64,000 nucleotides of DNA, taken from contig CAWBNB010000050.1 in assembly GCA_963789885.1 (NCBI GenBank), positions 186,001 through 250,000 of the forward strand. Reading direction: 5' to 3'. A model generated the notes under the pieces. The model was not told the DNA's origin and did no database searches. It saw only the letters and a program-made list of their open reading frames with translations. This document shows positions 44,677 to 53,032 of this stretch, one piece after another (the first letter of the stretch is position 1; the number at the start of each line of letters is the position of its first letter). The position numbers were made by a program, and so were the translations under genes. The stretch comes from DATEDA01 sp963789885. GTDB taxonomy: Bacteria; Pseudomonadota; Gammaproteobacteria; Burkholderiales; SG8-39.

Positions 44677-45417
44677 ATGACTGAACGTGTAGCGTTCGTG
44701 ACCGGGGGTATGGGCGGCATAGGCACCGCGATCTGCCGGCGGCTCGCGGTGAACGGGACGCGGGTGGTGGCGAACTGCCTGCCCGGGTACGAGAAGAAGG
44801 ACGAGTGGATCGGCAAGATGCGCGGCGAGGGCGCCAACGTCTACGCCGCGGAGGGCAACGTCGAGGACTACGAATCCTGCGCCGACATGATGTACCGGAT
44901 CCGCTCGACGCTCGGCCCGATCGACGTGCTGGTGAACAACGCCGGGATCACGCGCGACGGCGTGTTCAAGCGGATGTCGCCGAACGACTGGTACGCGGTG
45001 ATCAACACCAACCTCAACTCGGTGTTCAACGTCACGCGCCAGGTGATCGAAGGGATGATGGAGCGGGGCTGGGGCCGGATCGTGAACATTTCCTCGGTGA
45101 ACGCGCTCAAGGGGCAGTTCGGCCAGACGAACTACTCCGCGGCGAAGGCCGGCATGCACGGCTTCACCAAGGCGCTCGCGCAGGAGGTGGTGAAGAAGGG
45201 CGTCACCGTGAACACGATCTCGCCCGGCTACGTCGACACCGACATGGTGCGCGCCATCAAGAGCGAGGTGCTGGAGAGCATCGTGTCGTCGATCCCGATG
45301 GGCCGGCTCGCCCGGCCCGAGGAGATCGCCGGGCTGGTGGGCTATCTCTCGTCCGACGATGCCGGGTACATCACCGGCGCGAACATCTCGATCAACGGCG
45401 GCTTGCACATGGAGTAG
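44677..45417 (+). CDS. phaB: Acetoacetyl-CoA reductase PhaB (first copy)
   Basis: A 246-residue short-chain dehydrogenase. The cofactor loop is FVTGGMGGIGTAICRRLA, NNAGITRDGVFKRM follows, the catalytic Ser is in VNISSVNALKG and the YxxxK in TNYSAAKAGMHGFTKALA. PhaB reduces acetoacetyl-CoA with NADPH to (R)-3-hydroxybutyryl-CoA, the PhaC substrate. GGAAGGAAG precedes the ATG. It is followed 92 bases later by a second phaB that differs in the substrate lid and cofactor-proximal sequence. Confidence 0.93.
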   Translation: MTERVAFVTGGMGGIGTAICRRLAVNGTRVVANCLPGYEKKDEWIGKMRGEGANVYAAEGNVEDYESCADMMYRIRSTLGPIDVLVNNAGITRDGVFKRMSPNDWYAVINTNLNSVFNVTRQVIEGMMERGWGRIVNISSVNALKGQFGQTNYSAAKAGMHGFTKALAQEVVKKGVTVNTISPGYVDTDMVRAIKSEVLESIVSSIPMGRLARPEEIAGLVGYLSSDDAGYITGANISINGGLHME

Positions 45418-45427
45418 AAGGATGACC

Positions 45428-45451
45428 GGAGCGCGGCGGCGAGCGCGCTCC
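45428..45451 (+). other. Hairpin between the two phaB genes
   Basis: GGAGCGCG and CGCGCTCC form an 8-bp stem with an 8-base loop eleven bases after the first phaB stop. No U-run follows. It may adjust expression or stability of the two halves of the transcript. Confidence 0.35.
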
Positions 45452-45509
45452 GCGCCGGACCCCGTGCCATAATCGTGCCGGCGCACGACACCAACCGAAG
45501 GAGGACGTC

Positions 45510-46253
45510 ATGGCTCAGAGGATCGCGCTGATCACCGGCGGCATGGGCGGCCTGGGTGAGTCGATCAGCACCAAGATGCACGATGCCGGCTACCGCGTGG
45601 TCGTGACCCATTCACCGGGCAACAAGAACGCGGTGGGCTGGAACGCCGAGATGAAGGCGAAAGGCTACGACTTCCACCCGGTGCCGGTCGACGTGGCCGA
45701 CTTCGAGTCCTGCCAGGGCTGCATCGCCAGGATCCAGAAGGAGGTCGGTCCGGTGGACATCCTGGTCAACAACGCCGGGATCACCCGCGACACCACCTTC
45801 AAGAAGATGACCAAGGCCGACTGGGACGCGGTCATCAAGACCAATCTCGACAGCGCGTTCAACATGACGAAGCCGGTGTGCGACGGCATGGTCGAGCGCG
45901 GCTGGGGGCGCATCATCAACGTGAGCTCGGTGAACGGCTCGAAGGGCGCGTTCGGGCAGACGAACTACTCGGCGGCGAAGGCCGGGATGCACGGCTTCAC
46001 GAAGGCGCTCGCCCTCGAGGTTGCGCGCAAGGGCGTCACGGTCAACACGATCTCGCCCGGCTATATCGGCACGAAGATGGTGATGGCGATCCCGAAGGAA
46101 GTCCTCGACTCGAAGATCCTGCCGCAGATCCCGCTCGGGCGGCTCGGCAAGCCCGAGGAGGTCGCCGGCCTGATCATCTACCTCTGCTCGGAAGAGGCGG
46201 CGTTCGTCACCGGCGCGAACATCGCGATCAACGGCGGGCAGCACATGCAGTAA
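45510..46253 (+). CDS. phaB: Acetoacetyl-CoA reductase PhaB (second, tandem copy)
   Basis: A 247-residue paralogue of the preceding gene. It shares LITGGMGGLGESISTKM, NNAGITRDTTFKKMTKADWD, VSSVNGSKGAFGQTNYSAAK and the ending GANIAINGGQHMQ. This copy is closer to the well-known Cupriavidus-type PhaB in its KKMTKADWDAVI segment. GAAGGAGG precedes the ATG, so it can be translated alone. The two copies are clearly diverged, so the duplication is old. Which one supplies PHB flux, or uses other chain lengths, cannot be told here. Confidence 0.93.
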   Translation: MAQRIALITGGMGGLGESISTKMHDAGYRVVVTHSPGNKNAVGWNAEMKAKGYDFHPVPVDVADFESCQGCIARIQKEVGPVDILVNNAGITRDTTFKKMTKADWDAVIKTNLDSAFNMTKPVCDGMVERGWGRIINVSSVNGSKGAFGQTNYSAAKAGMHGFTKALALEVARKGVTVNTISPGYIGTKMVMAIPKEVLDSKILPQIPLGRLGKPEEVAGLIIYLCSEEAAFVTGANIAINGGQHMQ

Positions 46254-46271
46254 GGTGGTGCGGCATTAAAT

Positions 46272-46300
46272 GGAACGGCCCCGCGGGGCGGGGCCGTTCC
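46272..46300. terminator. Bidirectional terminator between phaB and phaP
   Basis: GGAACGGCCCCG and CGGGGCCGTTCC form a perfect 12-bp stem with a 5-base loop, midway between the convergent stops at 46253 and 46321. There is a short AT-rich tract (TTTAAT) on the minus-strand side and none on the other. Confidence 0.65.
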
Positions 46301-46320
46301 GGGGGCGTGACGCGGGATGC

Positions 46321-46851
46321 TCAGTTCTTGCCGAAGCCCTTTACCATCTGCGCGGCGGCGGCCTTCATGGTCGCCTCGGAGAGTTCGGCAAATTGTCGGG
46401 TGGCCTGATTGAGGCTGTCCATCATCGCCGAGCTCGCGGCCAGCGTCGACTTGAGGGCGGCGGACTGAAACTCGCTGCCCGGTGCTGTTTTGCCGAGGTT
46501 CTCGGCGCCCGCAGCCATGTCCTTCGAGACCCGGCCCATCTGCTCCTCGAAGAGCTTCGACATCTCGCGCTGAGCCTGGCTGACGATCGCGTACACGCTC
46601 TGCGCGTAGGTGGCGGCCTGCTGCATGTTGTCCTGGGCGAGCTTCGTGCGGGCCTGCACGAACTGCTGGGGATCGGTGACCGACATCAGATCCCGCGTCG
46701 CGCGGCTCGCCTGGTCCAGCGTCGCGCGGGCCGTTTCGAGGTTGAGTCGCAGGAGCTGCTCGGCGCTCGCGAGGCTGGCGCGGGCGTAGTTCATCGCGGT
46801 GTCGTAGGCGGCCTGATTCCACGCCGCGAGCTGCTCGGTCGGGTTGGTCAT
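46321..46851 (-). CDS. phaP: Phasin family granule-coating protein
   Basis: A 176-residue, mostly alpha-helical protein with the phasin start pattern MTNPTEQLAAWNQAAYDTAM and many Ala, Gln and Leu residues. The segments QQFVQARTKLAQDNMQQAATYAQSVYAIV are amphipathic. It coats PHB granules and controls their size and number. It is convergent with phaB and divergent from phaR, the setting in which PhaR represses phaP until granules titrate the repressor. Confidence 0.92.
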   Translation of the reverse strand: MTNPTEQLAAWNQAAYDTAMNYARASLASAEQLLRLNLETARATLDQASRATRDLMSVTDPQQFVQARTKLAQDNMQQAATYAQSVYAIVSQAQREMSKLFEEQMGRVSKDMAAGAENLGKTAPGSEFQSAALKSTLAASSAMMDSLNQATRQFAELSEATMKAAAAQMVKGFGKN

Positions 46852-46902
46852 GATTGGCCTCTCTGGGGGTGGTGGGCGGGGGCGGGACGCAGGAAGCGGG
46901 TT

Positions 46903-46911
46903 TGCGGTGCA
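46903..46911. promoter_or_regulatory. Candidate PhaR operator between phaP and phaR (TTTGC-N3-GCAAA)
   Basis: TTTGCGGTGCAAA (46901-46913) is an inverted repeat with the TGC-N3-GCA core, 50 bases upstream of phaP and 100 upstream of phaR. It is followed by ATACTC as at the phaC promoter. Autoregulation and phaP repression by PhaR would both be explained. Confidence 0.55.
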
Positions 46912-47011
46912 AAATACTCCTGGCGGGGCCCATAATCAACCCGGGGGGCGGGGCGAGCCTCGACCAAAGCCGGCGCGGAACCGGCGAAGTTTGACTGGAG
47001 GTTGATAGCAC

Positions 47012-47599
47012 ATGGCAGAGTTACGCCTGATCAAGAAATACCCGAACCGGCGGCTGTACGACACGCAGACCTCGTCGTACATCACGCTGGCCGACGTGAA
47101 GGAGCTCGTGCTCAAGCACGAGGAGTTCCAGGTCATCGACGCGAAGTCGAACGAGGACCTTACGCGGCCGATCCTGCTGCAGATCATCCTCGAGGAAGAG
47201 TCCACCGGCGCGCCGATGTTCTCGCACGACGTGCTGACCCAGTTCATCCGGTTCTACGGCAACGCGATGCAGGGGATCATGGGGAACTACCTCGAGCGCA
47301 ACGTCGAGGCGTTCCTGGAGATCCAGAAGTCGATCCAGGACCAGTCGCGCCAGCTCTACGGCGACCCGACCAAGGCGACCGAGCTCTGGTCGCAGTTCCT
47401 GTCGTTCCAGGGGCCCGCGATGCAGAACCTGATGTCGGCGTACATGGAGCAGAGCAAGGCGATGTTCAGGCAGATGCAGGACCAGCTCCAGAACCAGTCG
47501 CGCATGTTCACCGCGTTCCCGTTCCCGGGCATGACCGGCCCGGGCGCGGGCAAGGACGAGCCGAAGCCCGACGACGACAAGTCGTCCTCCAAGGGCTGA
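47012..47599 (+). CDS. phaR: Polyhydroxyalkanoate synthesis repressor PhaR
   Basis: A 195-residue protein. The DNA-binding N-terminal domain is the highly conserved LIKKYPNRRLYDTQTSSYIT (residues 6-25) and following VKELVLKHEEFQVIDAKSNEDLTR-type segment. The PHB-accumulation regulatory part (ILLQIILEEES, then FYGNAMQGIMGNYLERN) comes next. A helical region rich in Gln and Met leads to a charged tail DEPKPDDDKSSSKG. It senses free granule surface and controls phasin genes. GGAGG precedes the ATG. rimO follows 13 bases later. Confidence 0.95.
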   Translation: MAELRLIKKYPNRRLYDTQTSSYITLADVKELVLKHEEFQVIDAKSNEDLTRPILLQIILEEESTGAPMFSHDVLTQFIRFYGNAMQGIMGNYLERNVEAFLEIQKSIQDQSRQLYGDPTKATELWSQFLSFQGPAMQNLMSAYMEQSKAMFRQMQDQLQNQSRMFTAFPFPGMTGPGAGKDEPKPDDDKSSSKG

Positions 47600-47612
47600 G
47601 CCCCGAGCGGCG

Positions 47613-48944
47613 ATGCGCGCGCCGCGGCCGAAGGCGCGCTCGCCCCGCGTCGGGTTCGTCTCCCTCGGCTGTCCCAAGGCGCTCGTCGACTCCGAGCGCA
47701 TCCTCACCCAGCTTCGAGCGGAGGGCTACGGGATCTCGCCCGACTACCCGGGCGCCGACCTCGTGGTCGTCAACACGTGCGGCTTCATCGACGCCGCCGT
47801 CGAGGAGTCGCTCGACGCGATCGGCGAGGCGCTTGCGGAAAACGGCCGCGTGATCGTCACCGGGTGCCTCGGCGCAAAGGGCGGCGTCGTCAAGGACCGG
47901 CATCCGGCGGTCCTCGCCGTGACCGGGCCGCACGCCGTGGACGAAGTGATGGCCGCGGTGCACGCCCACCTGCCGCAGCCGCACGATCCCTTCGTCGACC
48001 TCGTTCCGCCGCAGGGTGTCAAGCTGACGCCCAGGCACTACGCGTACCTGAAGATCGCCGAGGGCTGCAATCACCGCTGTACGTTCTGCATCATCCCGTC
48101 GATGCGCGGCGACCTCGTGAGCAGGCCGATCGGCGAGGTGATGCGCGAGGCGGAGCATCTGGTCGCGGCCGGTGTGAGAGAGCTGCTCGTGATCTCGCAA
48201 GACACGAGCGCCTACGGCGTGGACGTCCGGTATCGCACTGGGTTCTGGGAGGGCCGGCCGCTCAAGACGCGGTTCGCCGACCTCGCCCGCGCGCTCGGGA
48301 GCCTCGGCGTCTGGGTCCGGCTCCACTACGTCTATCCGTACCCGCACGTCGACGAAGTCATCCCGCTGATGGCCGAAGGGCGGGTCCTGCCGTATCTCGA
48401 CGTGCCGTTCCAGCACTCGAGCGCGCGCATCCTGAAGCTGATGAAGCGGCCAGCCTCGGCCGAAGCAAACCTGGAGCGCATCCAGTCGTGGCGCGCGGTC
48501 TGCCCGGAGATCACGCTTCGCAGCACCTTCATCGTCGGCTTTCCGGGCGAGACGGAGGCCGAGTTCGGTGAACTGCTCGAGTTCCTCGAGGCGGCCGACC
48601 TCGATCGCGTGGGCTGCTTCGCCTATTCGCCGGTCGAGGGCGCCGCGGCGAACGCGCTGCCGGCGCCCGTCCCCGAGGAGGTCAAGGCGGAGCGGCGCGC
48701 GCGGTTCATGGCGGTCCAGGCGCGCGTCAGCGCCCGCCGGCTCGAACGGCGCGTAGGGACTACCATGCGGGTGCTCGTGGACGAAGTGGACGGCGCCAAG
48801 GCGGTCGCGCGCTCGAGCGCCGACGCACCCGAGATCGACGGCGTGGTCCGGCTTGCGCGGGCGAAGGGCCTGAACCCAGGCGACTTCGCCGATGTCAAAA
48901 TCACCAAGAGCGACGCCCACGACCTGTGGGGCGTGCCCTGCTAG
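47613..48944 (+). CDS. rimO: Ribosomal protein S12 methylthiotransferase RimO
   Basis: A 443-residue radical-SAM enzyme. The N-terminal UPF0004 domain has three Cys for a second cluster (FVSLGCPKALVDSE, VVVNTCGFIDAA, VIVTGCLGAKGG). The radical-SAM motif is EGCNHRCTFCIIPSMRG near residues 150-165. A C-terminal TRAM domain begins near residue 380. It adds a methylthio group to Asp88 of ribosomal protein S12. GFIDAAVEES and the RimO-type spacing separate it from MiaB. Its place between phaR and a thiolase is conserved in some betaproteobacteria. Confidence 0.95.
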   Translation: MRAPRPKARSPRVGFVSLGCPKALVDSERILTQLRAEGYGISPDYPGADLVVVNTCGFIDAAVEESLDAIGEALAENGRVIVTGCLGAKGGVVKDRHPAVLAVTGPHAVDEVMAAVHAHLPQPHDPFVDLVPPQGVKLTPRHYAYLKIAEGCNHRCTFCIIPSMRGDLVSRPIGEVMREAEHLVAAGVRELLVISQDTSAYGVDVRYRTGFWEGRPLKTRFADLARALGSLGVWVRLHYVYPYPHVDEVIPLMAEGRVLPYLDVPFQHSSARILKLMKRPASAEANLERIQSWRAVCPEITLRSTFIVGFPGETEAEFGELLEFLEAADLDRVGCFAYSPVEGAAANALPAPVPEEVKAERRARFMAVQARVSARRLERRVGTTMRVLVDEVDGAKAVARSSADAPEIDGVVRLARAKGLNPGDFADVKITKSDAHDLWGVPC

Positions 48945-48962
48945 CGTAGGAAGGAGACTCTC

Positions 48963-50144
48963 ATGGCTCGTGAAGTGGTAGTGCTTTCAGGCGTCAGGAC
49001 CGGGATCGGCGACTACGGCGGATCGCTGAAGGACGTCGCCCCGACCGCGCTCGGCGCGGCGGTGATCAAGGAGTCGGTCGCACGCGCGAAGGTGGACCCC
49101 GCCGAGGTCGGGCACGTCGTCGTCGGCAGCGTGATCCACGGCGAAGCGCGCGACATGTACGTCTCGCGCGTAGCGGCGATCGAGGCCGGGCTGCCGGTCG
49201 GCACGCCCTGCCTGACGGTGAACCGCCTCTGCGGCAGCGGCCTGCAGGCGATCGTGTCGGCGGCGCAGCACATCCTGCTCGGCGACACCGACTGCGTGGT
49301 CGGTGCGGGTGCCGAGTCGATGAGCCGCGCGGCCTACTTCCTGCCGACCGGCCGCTGGGGACAGCGCATGGGCGACGCGAAGGTGATCGACGCGATGACC
49401 GGCGCGCTGCACGACCCGTTCGGCCACGGCCACATGGGCATCACGGCCGAGAACATCGCGGCGAAGTACGGCATCACGCGTGAAGAGCAGGACGCGTTCG
49501 CGCTCGAAAGCCACCGGCGGGCAGCGAACGCGCTGGACAAGGGTTACTTCACGAGCCAGATCCTGCCGATCGAGGTGAAGACACGGAAGGGACCCGTGTC
49601 GTTCACCCTCGACGAGCACGTACGCAAGGACGCGAAGCCCGAGGACATGCAGAAGCTGAAGCCCGCGTTCAAGAAGGACGGCACGGTCACGGCGGGCAAC
49701 GCTTCGGGCATCAACGACGCGGCCGCTGCGATCGTGATGATGGAGGCGGGCGCAGCGCAGAAGCGGGGCTTGAAACCGGTGGCGCGTCTCGTCGCTTACG
49801 CCCATGCCGGAGTGGATCCGCAGGTCATGGGGCTCGGGCCGATTCCCGCAGGCAAGCGCGTCTTCGAGAAGGCGGGGCTGAAGCCGTCCGACATGGACGT
49901 GGTCGAGTCGAACGAGGCGTTCGCCGTGCAGGCGATGGCGGTCACGCGCGACCTCGGGCTCGATCCGGCGAAGGTCAACCCGAATGGCGGCGCGGTCGCC
50001 CTGGGCCATCCCATCGGGGCGACGGGCTGCATCCTCACCGTCAAGGCGATCAACGAGCTGCAGCGCACGCAGAAGCGCTACGCGCTCGTGACGATGTGCA
50101 TCGGCGGCGGGCAGGGAATCGCCGCGATCTTCGAGCGGTTGTAA
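48963..50144 (+). CDS. Acetyl-CoA C-acyltransferase (second thiolase, BktB-like)
   Basis: A 393-residue thiolase. The nucleophile Cys is in VNRLCGSGLQAIVSAAQH near residue 88, the His in GGAVALGHPIGATG near residue 348 and the last Cys in TMCIGGGQGIA near residue 378. AGGAAGGAGA precedes the ATG. It is well diverged from PhaA at 43406. In Cupriavidus the thiolase BktB allows longer 3-ketoacyl-CoA and thus co-polymers, and this protein may have that role; beta-oxidation is the alternative. Confidence 0.9.
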   Translation: MAREVVVLSGVRTGIGDYGGSLKDVAPTALGAAVIKESVARAKVDPAEVGHVVVGSVIHGEARDMYVSRVAAIEAGLPVGTPCLTVNRLCGSGLQAIVSAAQHILLGDTDCVVGAGAESMSRAAYFLPTGRWGQRMGDAKVIDAMTGALHDPFGHGHMGITAENIAAKYGITREEQDAFALESHRRAANALDKGYFTSQILPIEVKTRKGPVSFTLDEHVRKDAKPEDMQKLKPAFKKDGTVTAGNASGINDAAAAIVMMEAGAAQKRGLKPVARLVAYAHAGVDPQVMGLGPIPAGKRVFEKAGLKPSDMDVVESNEAFAVQAMAVTRDLGLDPAKVNPNGGAVALGHPIGATGCILTVKAINELQRTQKRYALVTMCIGGGQGIAAIFERL

Positions 50145-50154
50145 GGACAACGCG

Positions 50155-50772
50155 TCAGCCCGGGCCGCCGCGCTCGAGCTGGCGCACGAACGCCTCGATC
50201 CCCCGCAGCAGCATCTCGATCGCGATCGCGGTCAGCACCAGGCCGACGAGCCGCTCGAACGCCGCGAGCGTGCGCTCGCCGGTAAACCGCGCGATCCGAT
50301 CCGCGAACGCGAGCACGATGACCGTTGCCGCCATGGCGACCGTGATCGCCCCGCACCACTCCGGCCAGCGCCCCGGCGCCCCCGAGGAGAACAGCACCAC
50401 GGTCGCGATCGCGGTCGGCCCTGCGATCGACGGGATCGCCAGCGGGACGATGAACGGCTCGCCCGCCGGGAGATTTCCGAACACCTCGGCGCCGCTCCGG
50501 AACACCATCCGCAGCGCGATCAGGAACAGGATCACGCCGCCCGCGATGGTGAGCGAGGTATCCGAGAGGCCGAAGAGCCGCAGCACCGTCCCGCCGGCGA
50601 ACACGCAGCCGATCAGCACCGCGTACGCGATGGCGCATTCGCGCAGGACGACGCGCATCCGCCGCGCCGGGTCGATCTTGCGGAGCACCGACACGAAGAT
50701 CGGGATGTTGCCGATCGGGTCGACGACGAGGAGCAGCACGACCACCGCCGAGCCGAAGGTCATTATCTCCAC
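50155..50772 (-). CDS. MarC-family integral membrane protein
   Basis: About 205 residues with six hydrophobic helices. The early VDPIGNIPIFVSVL and central PLAIPSIAGPTAIATVVLFSS segments are characteristic of MarC/YhgN. Members were once linked to multiple antibiotic resistance, but that role is not supported; the function is unknown. GAGGAGG lies six bases before GTG 50772; ATG 50763 is the alternative. It begins eleven bases after the EamA transporter stop and is the last gene of the minus-strand run. It converges on the thiolase gene. Confidence 0.87.
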   Translation of the reverse strand: MEIMTFGSAVVVLLLVVDPIGNIPIFVSVLRKIDPARRMRVVLRECAIAYAVLIGCVFAGGTVLRLFGLSDTSLTIAGGVILFLIALRMVFRSGAEVFGNLPAGEPFIVPLAIPSIAGPTAIATVVLFSSGAPGRWPEWCGAITVAMAATVIVLAFADRIARFTGERTLAAFERLVGLVLTAIAIEMLLRGIEAFVRQLERGGPG

Positions 50773-50783
50773 CGGCGGCCTCC

Positions 50784-51660
50784 TCAACGCGCCTGCCGCG
50801 CCGCGATCCAGGCGCCGGACAGCACGATGATCGCCATGCCGACGAGCGACCAGCCGTCGGGAAACTCGCCGAAGACCGCGTAGCCGAGGATGAGCACCGC
50901 GACGAGCTGCACGTACACGAACGGCGCGAGGGCCGACGGCGGAGCGTGCGTGAACGCGCGGATCAGCACGAAGTGTCCGATCCCGCCGATGACGCCGAGC
51001 ACCGCGAACAGCAGCCAGTGCAGGGCGTGCGTGGGCGTCTGCCAGAAGAACGGCAGCCCGAGCGTGACCAGCAGCGTTCCCACGATCGCGCCGTAGAAGA
51101 GCGTCGTCAGCGTCGAGTCGATGCCGGCGAGCTTGCGGGTGAGGAGCTGGTAGGACGCGAAGCACACCGCGGTCAGGACCGGCAGGATCGCCGCCGGCGT
51201 GAAGACGCCGCCGCCCGGCCGGATGATGATCAGCACGCCGATCAGCCCGACGATGATCGCCGCCCATGCGCTGCGCCGGACGCGCTCGCCGCAGGAGCCA
51301 CACCGACATCCCGGCGAGCACGAGCGGGGAGAGAAAGGTGATCGCCGAGGCCTCGGCGAGCGGCATGAGCGCGAGCGCCGAGAAAAAGAGCACCGTCGAC
51401 ACGACCAGCACGATGCCGCGGATGATCTGCAGGCCGGGCCGGCGGCTGCGCACGAGGTCGAGCTTCATTCGCGGCCCGAGCACGAGCAGCATGAAGAGCG
51501 TCTGCGTGGCGTAGCGCGCCCAGACGACGAGCGGCACCGGGTAGCTGCGCGCGAGGTACTTCGCGATCGTATCGACCACGGCGAACGTGCTCATCGCGGC
51601 GATGAGGAGGAGTACACCGCGCAGGACGTGATGGGGCGCGGCGCCCGGCAACGCGGTCAT
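50784..51660 (-). CDS. EamA/DMT-family transporter, frame broken near 51288
   Basis: About 291 residues across one extra base at about 51288 (SVWLLR, then ERVRRSAWAAIIVG). There are ten predicted helices in two EamA repeats: LLLIAAMSTFAVVDTIAKYL at the start and VYVQLVAVLILGYAVFGEFP in the second half. The repeat-end motif LLRERV (EamA exporters often have LGE at this place) is restored only when the base is removed, which supports an error. DMT exporters move amino acids, nucleotide-sugars or drugs; this one's substrate is unknown. It starts 79 bases after the enolase-like gene. Confidence 0.8.
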
Positions 51661-51739
51661 TCGGGGAGCGACGGATGGCGTCGCCCGTGCCGGGCGACAG
51701 AGGTGCCGATTATAGCGAAGCGGGGCGGGTGCCCCGGCG

Positions 51740-53032
51740 TCAGTGCACGAGGCGCGCGGCGCGCTCGATGTGCATGACCGCAGGGCCGGGCCGCAGCTGC
51801 GCTTCGATGCGGATCAGCTCGTTCCAGCGGGCGAGGCTGCCGCGCCCGACGCCGCCGAGCTTGATGTAGCCGGCCTGCCAGGCGGTCGCGACGTGCACCA
51901 GCGTCGTATCCTCGATGCCGGCATCGCCGGTCAGGAACACCGGCCACGCTGCGAGGCGCGCGGCGTCGAAAGCGACGCGGAGCTCGCTCAGCGTGCCCGC
52001 GGCTTCGGGCCGCAGGACCACGCCCGAGGCGAGTCCTTCGGCCGCGGCGGCACCGATCCGTTCGGCGTCGCTCGCGAAGAGCTGGTTGCCGACGATGCGC
52101 GCGCGCTCGTCGACGGCAGGGGTGAACGTCGCCAGGCTGGCAAGCTCGGCGAACGGATCCTCGAGCGAGGCGACCGGGTAGTCGTCCACGAGCCGGGAGA
52201 GCCGCTCGCCCCAGCCGTCGGTGTCGTAGGCCTTGCCGCGGCAGTGATAGCGGCCGTCGCGATAGAGCCGGCTCGCGCCGACGTCGACGGCGACACCGAC
52301 CTCCTCGGCCGGCACGAACCCGGCGCGTTCGATCGCGAAGAACAGGGTTTCGAGCGCGCGCTCGTCGACGATCGGCGCCGGACCGAGCGCCTCGGCGACG
52401 TCGCGATGGATCGCGAGCGAGAGGGTGAGGGCGTCGTCCACGCCGTCGGCCGAGAACGGCAGCAGGATGAGCGCACGGAACGGGCTCGTGCCCGACTGGT
52501 CGGCCACGATGTCGACGGCGGGCAGCGGCATGCGAGCCGGCGTGCCGGCACGCAGGTAACGGTAGAGCGGCGTTTCGGCGGCGCGCGCCGCGGCGTGGGC
52601 GGCCGCGAGCGAGCAGGCGGTCCGCGCCGCGCGGGCGATCCACGGATCGCCGCCGGTGTCGAGCTTGAAGAGCGTCGCGTCGACGTCTTCCTGGCTTCCC
52701 GCATCCACGCCGTGGAGGGCGGCGGCGAGCAGTCCGTTGACGGCGGCCACTGCGCTCGCGGGTGCGACCGCAGGGTCGCTACGCGTGCCCCGGATCGGCG
52801 TGACGTTCGTGACCGGCCCGTCGTCGAGCGCGATCCCCTGCGCGAGGCCGGCATGAACCGGTTGCCAGACGCCCGACGCGGGCGAGGCGATCGCGCGGCC
52901 GACGGCGCCGCAGGCGAGCCGGAGCTCGGCTTCGAGCGCGGGTGCGCCAGCGGCGGTCCAGACGCGGCGTCCGACGACGCCGACGATCGTGGTGTCGCGC
53001 GCGCTCAGGCGGGCGAGAGTGCGTCGAGCCAT
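51740..53032 (-). CDS. Enolase-like protein lacking key catalytic residues
   Basis: A 430-residue protein that aligns along all of enolase: VGRRVWTAAGAPALEAEL, the AVAAVNGLLAAAL segment, AVDVGASRLYRDGRY, VASLEDPFAE, and YIKLGGVGRGSLARWNELI at the end. Conserved by comparison are the first metal Asp and second metal Glu, and the last Lys. Lost are the third metal Asp (VGNQLF in place of VGDDLF), the catalytic Lys (VVLRPE for ILIKFN), the SHRSGE loop (FLTGDAG) and the QE pair. It is therefore a pseudoenzyme or binds a different ligand. The 28-base overlap with the kinase-like gene upstream shows tight coupling. No true enolase is in the window. Confidence 0.82.
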   Translation of the reverse strand: MARRTLARLSARDTTIVGVVGRRVWTAAGAPALEAELRLACGAVGRAIASPASGVWQPVHAGLAQGIALDDGPVTNVTPIRGTRSDPAVAPASAVAAVNGLLAAALHGVDAGSQEDVDATLFKLDTGGDPWIARAARTACSLAAAHAAARAAETPLYRYLRAGTPARMPLPAVDIVADQSGTSPFRALILLPFSADGVDDALTLSLAIHRDVAEALGPAPIVDERALETLFFAIERAGFVPAEEVGVAVDVGASRLYRDGRYHCRGKAYDTDGWGERLSRLVDDYPVASLEDPFAELASLATFTPAVDERARIVGNQLFASDAERIGAAAAEGLASGVVLRPEAAGTLSELRVAFDAARLAAWPVFLTGDAGIEDTTLVHVATAWQAGYIKLGGVGRGSLARWNELIRIEAQLRPGPAVMHIERAARLVH

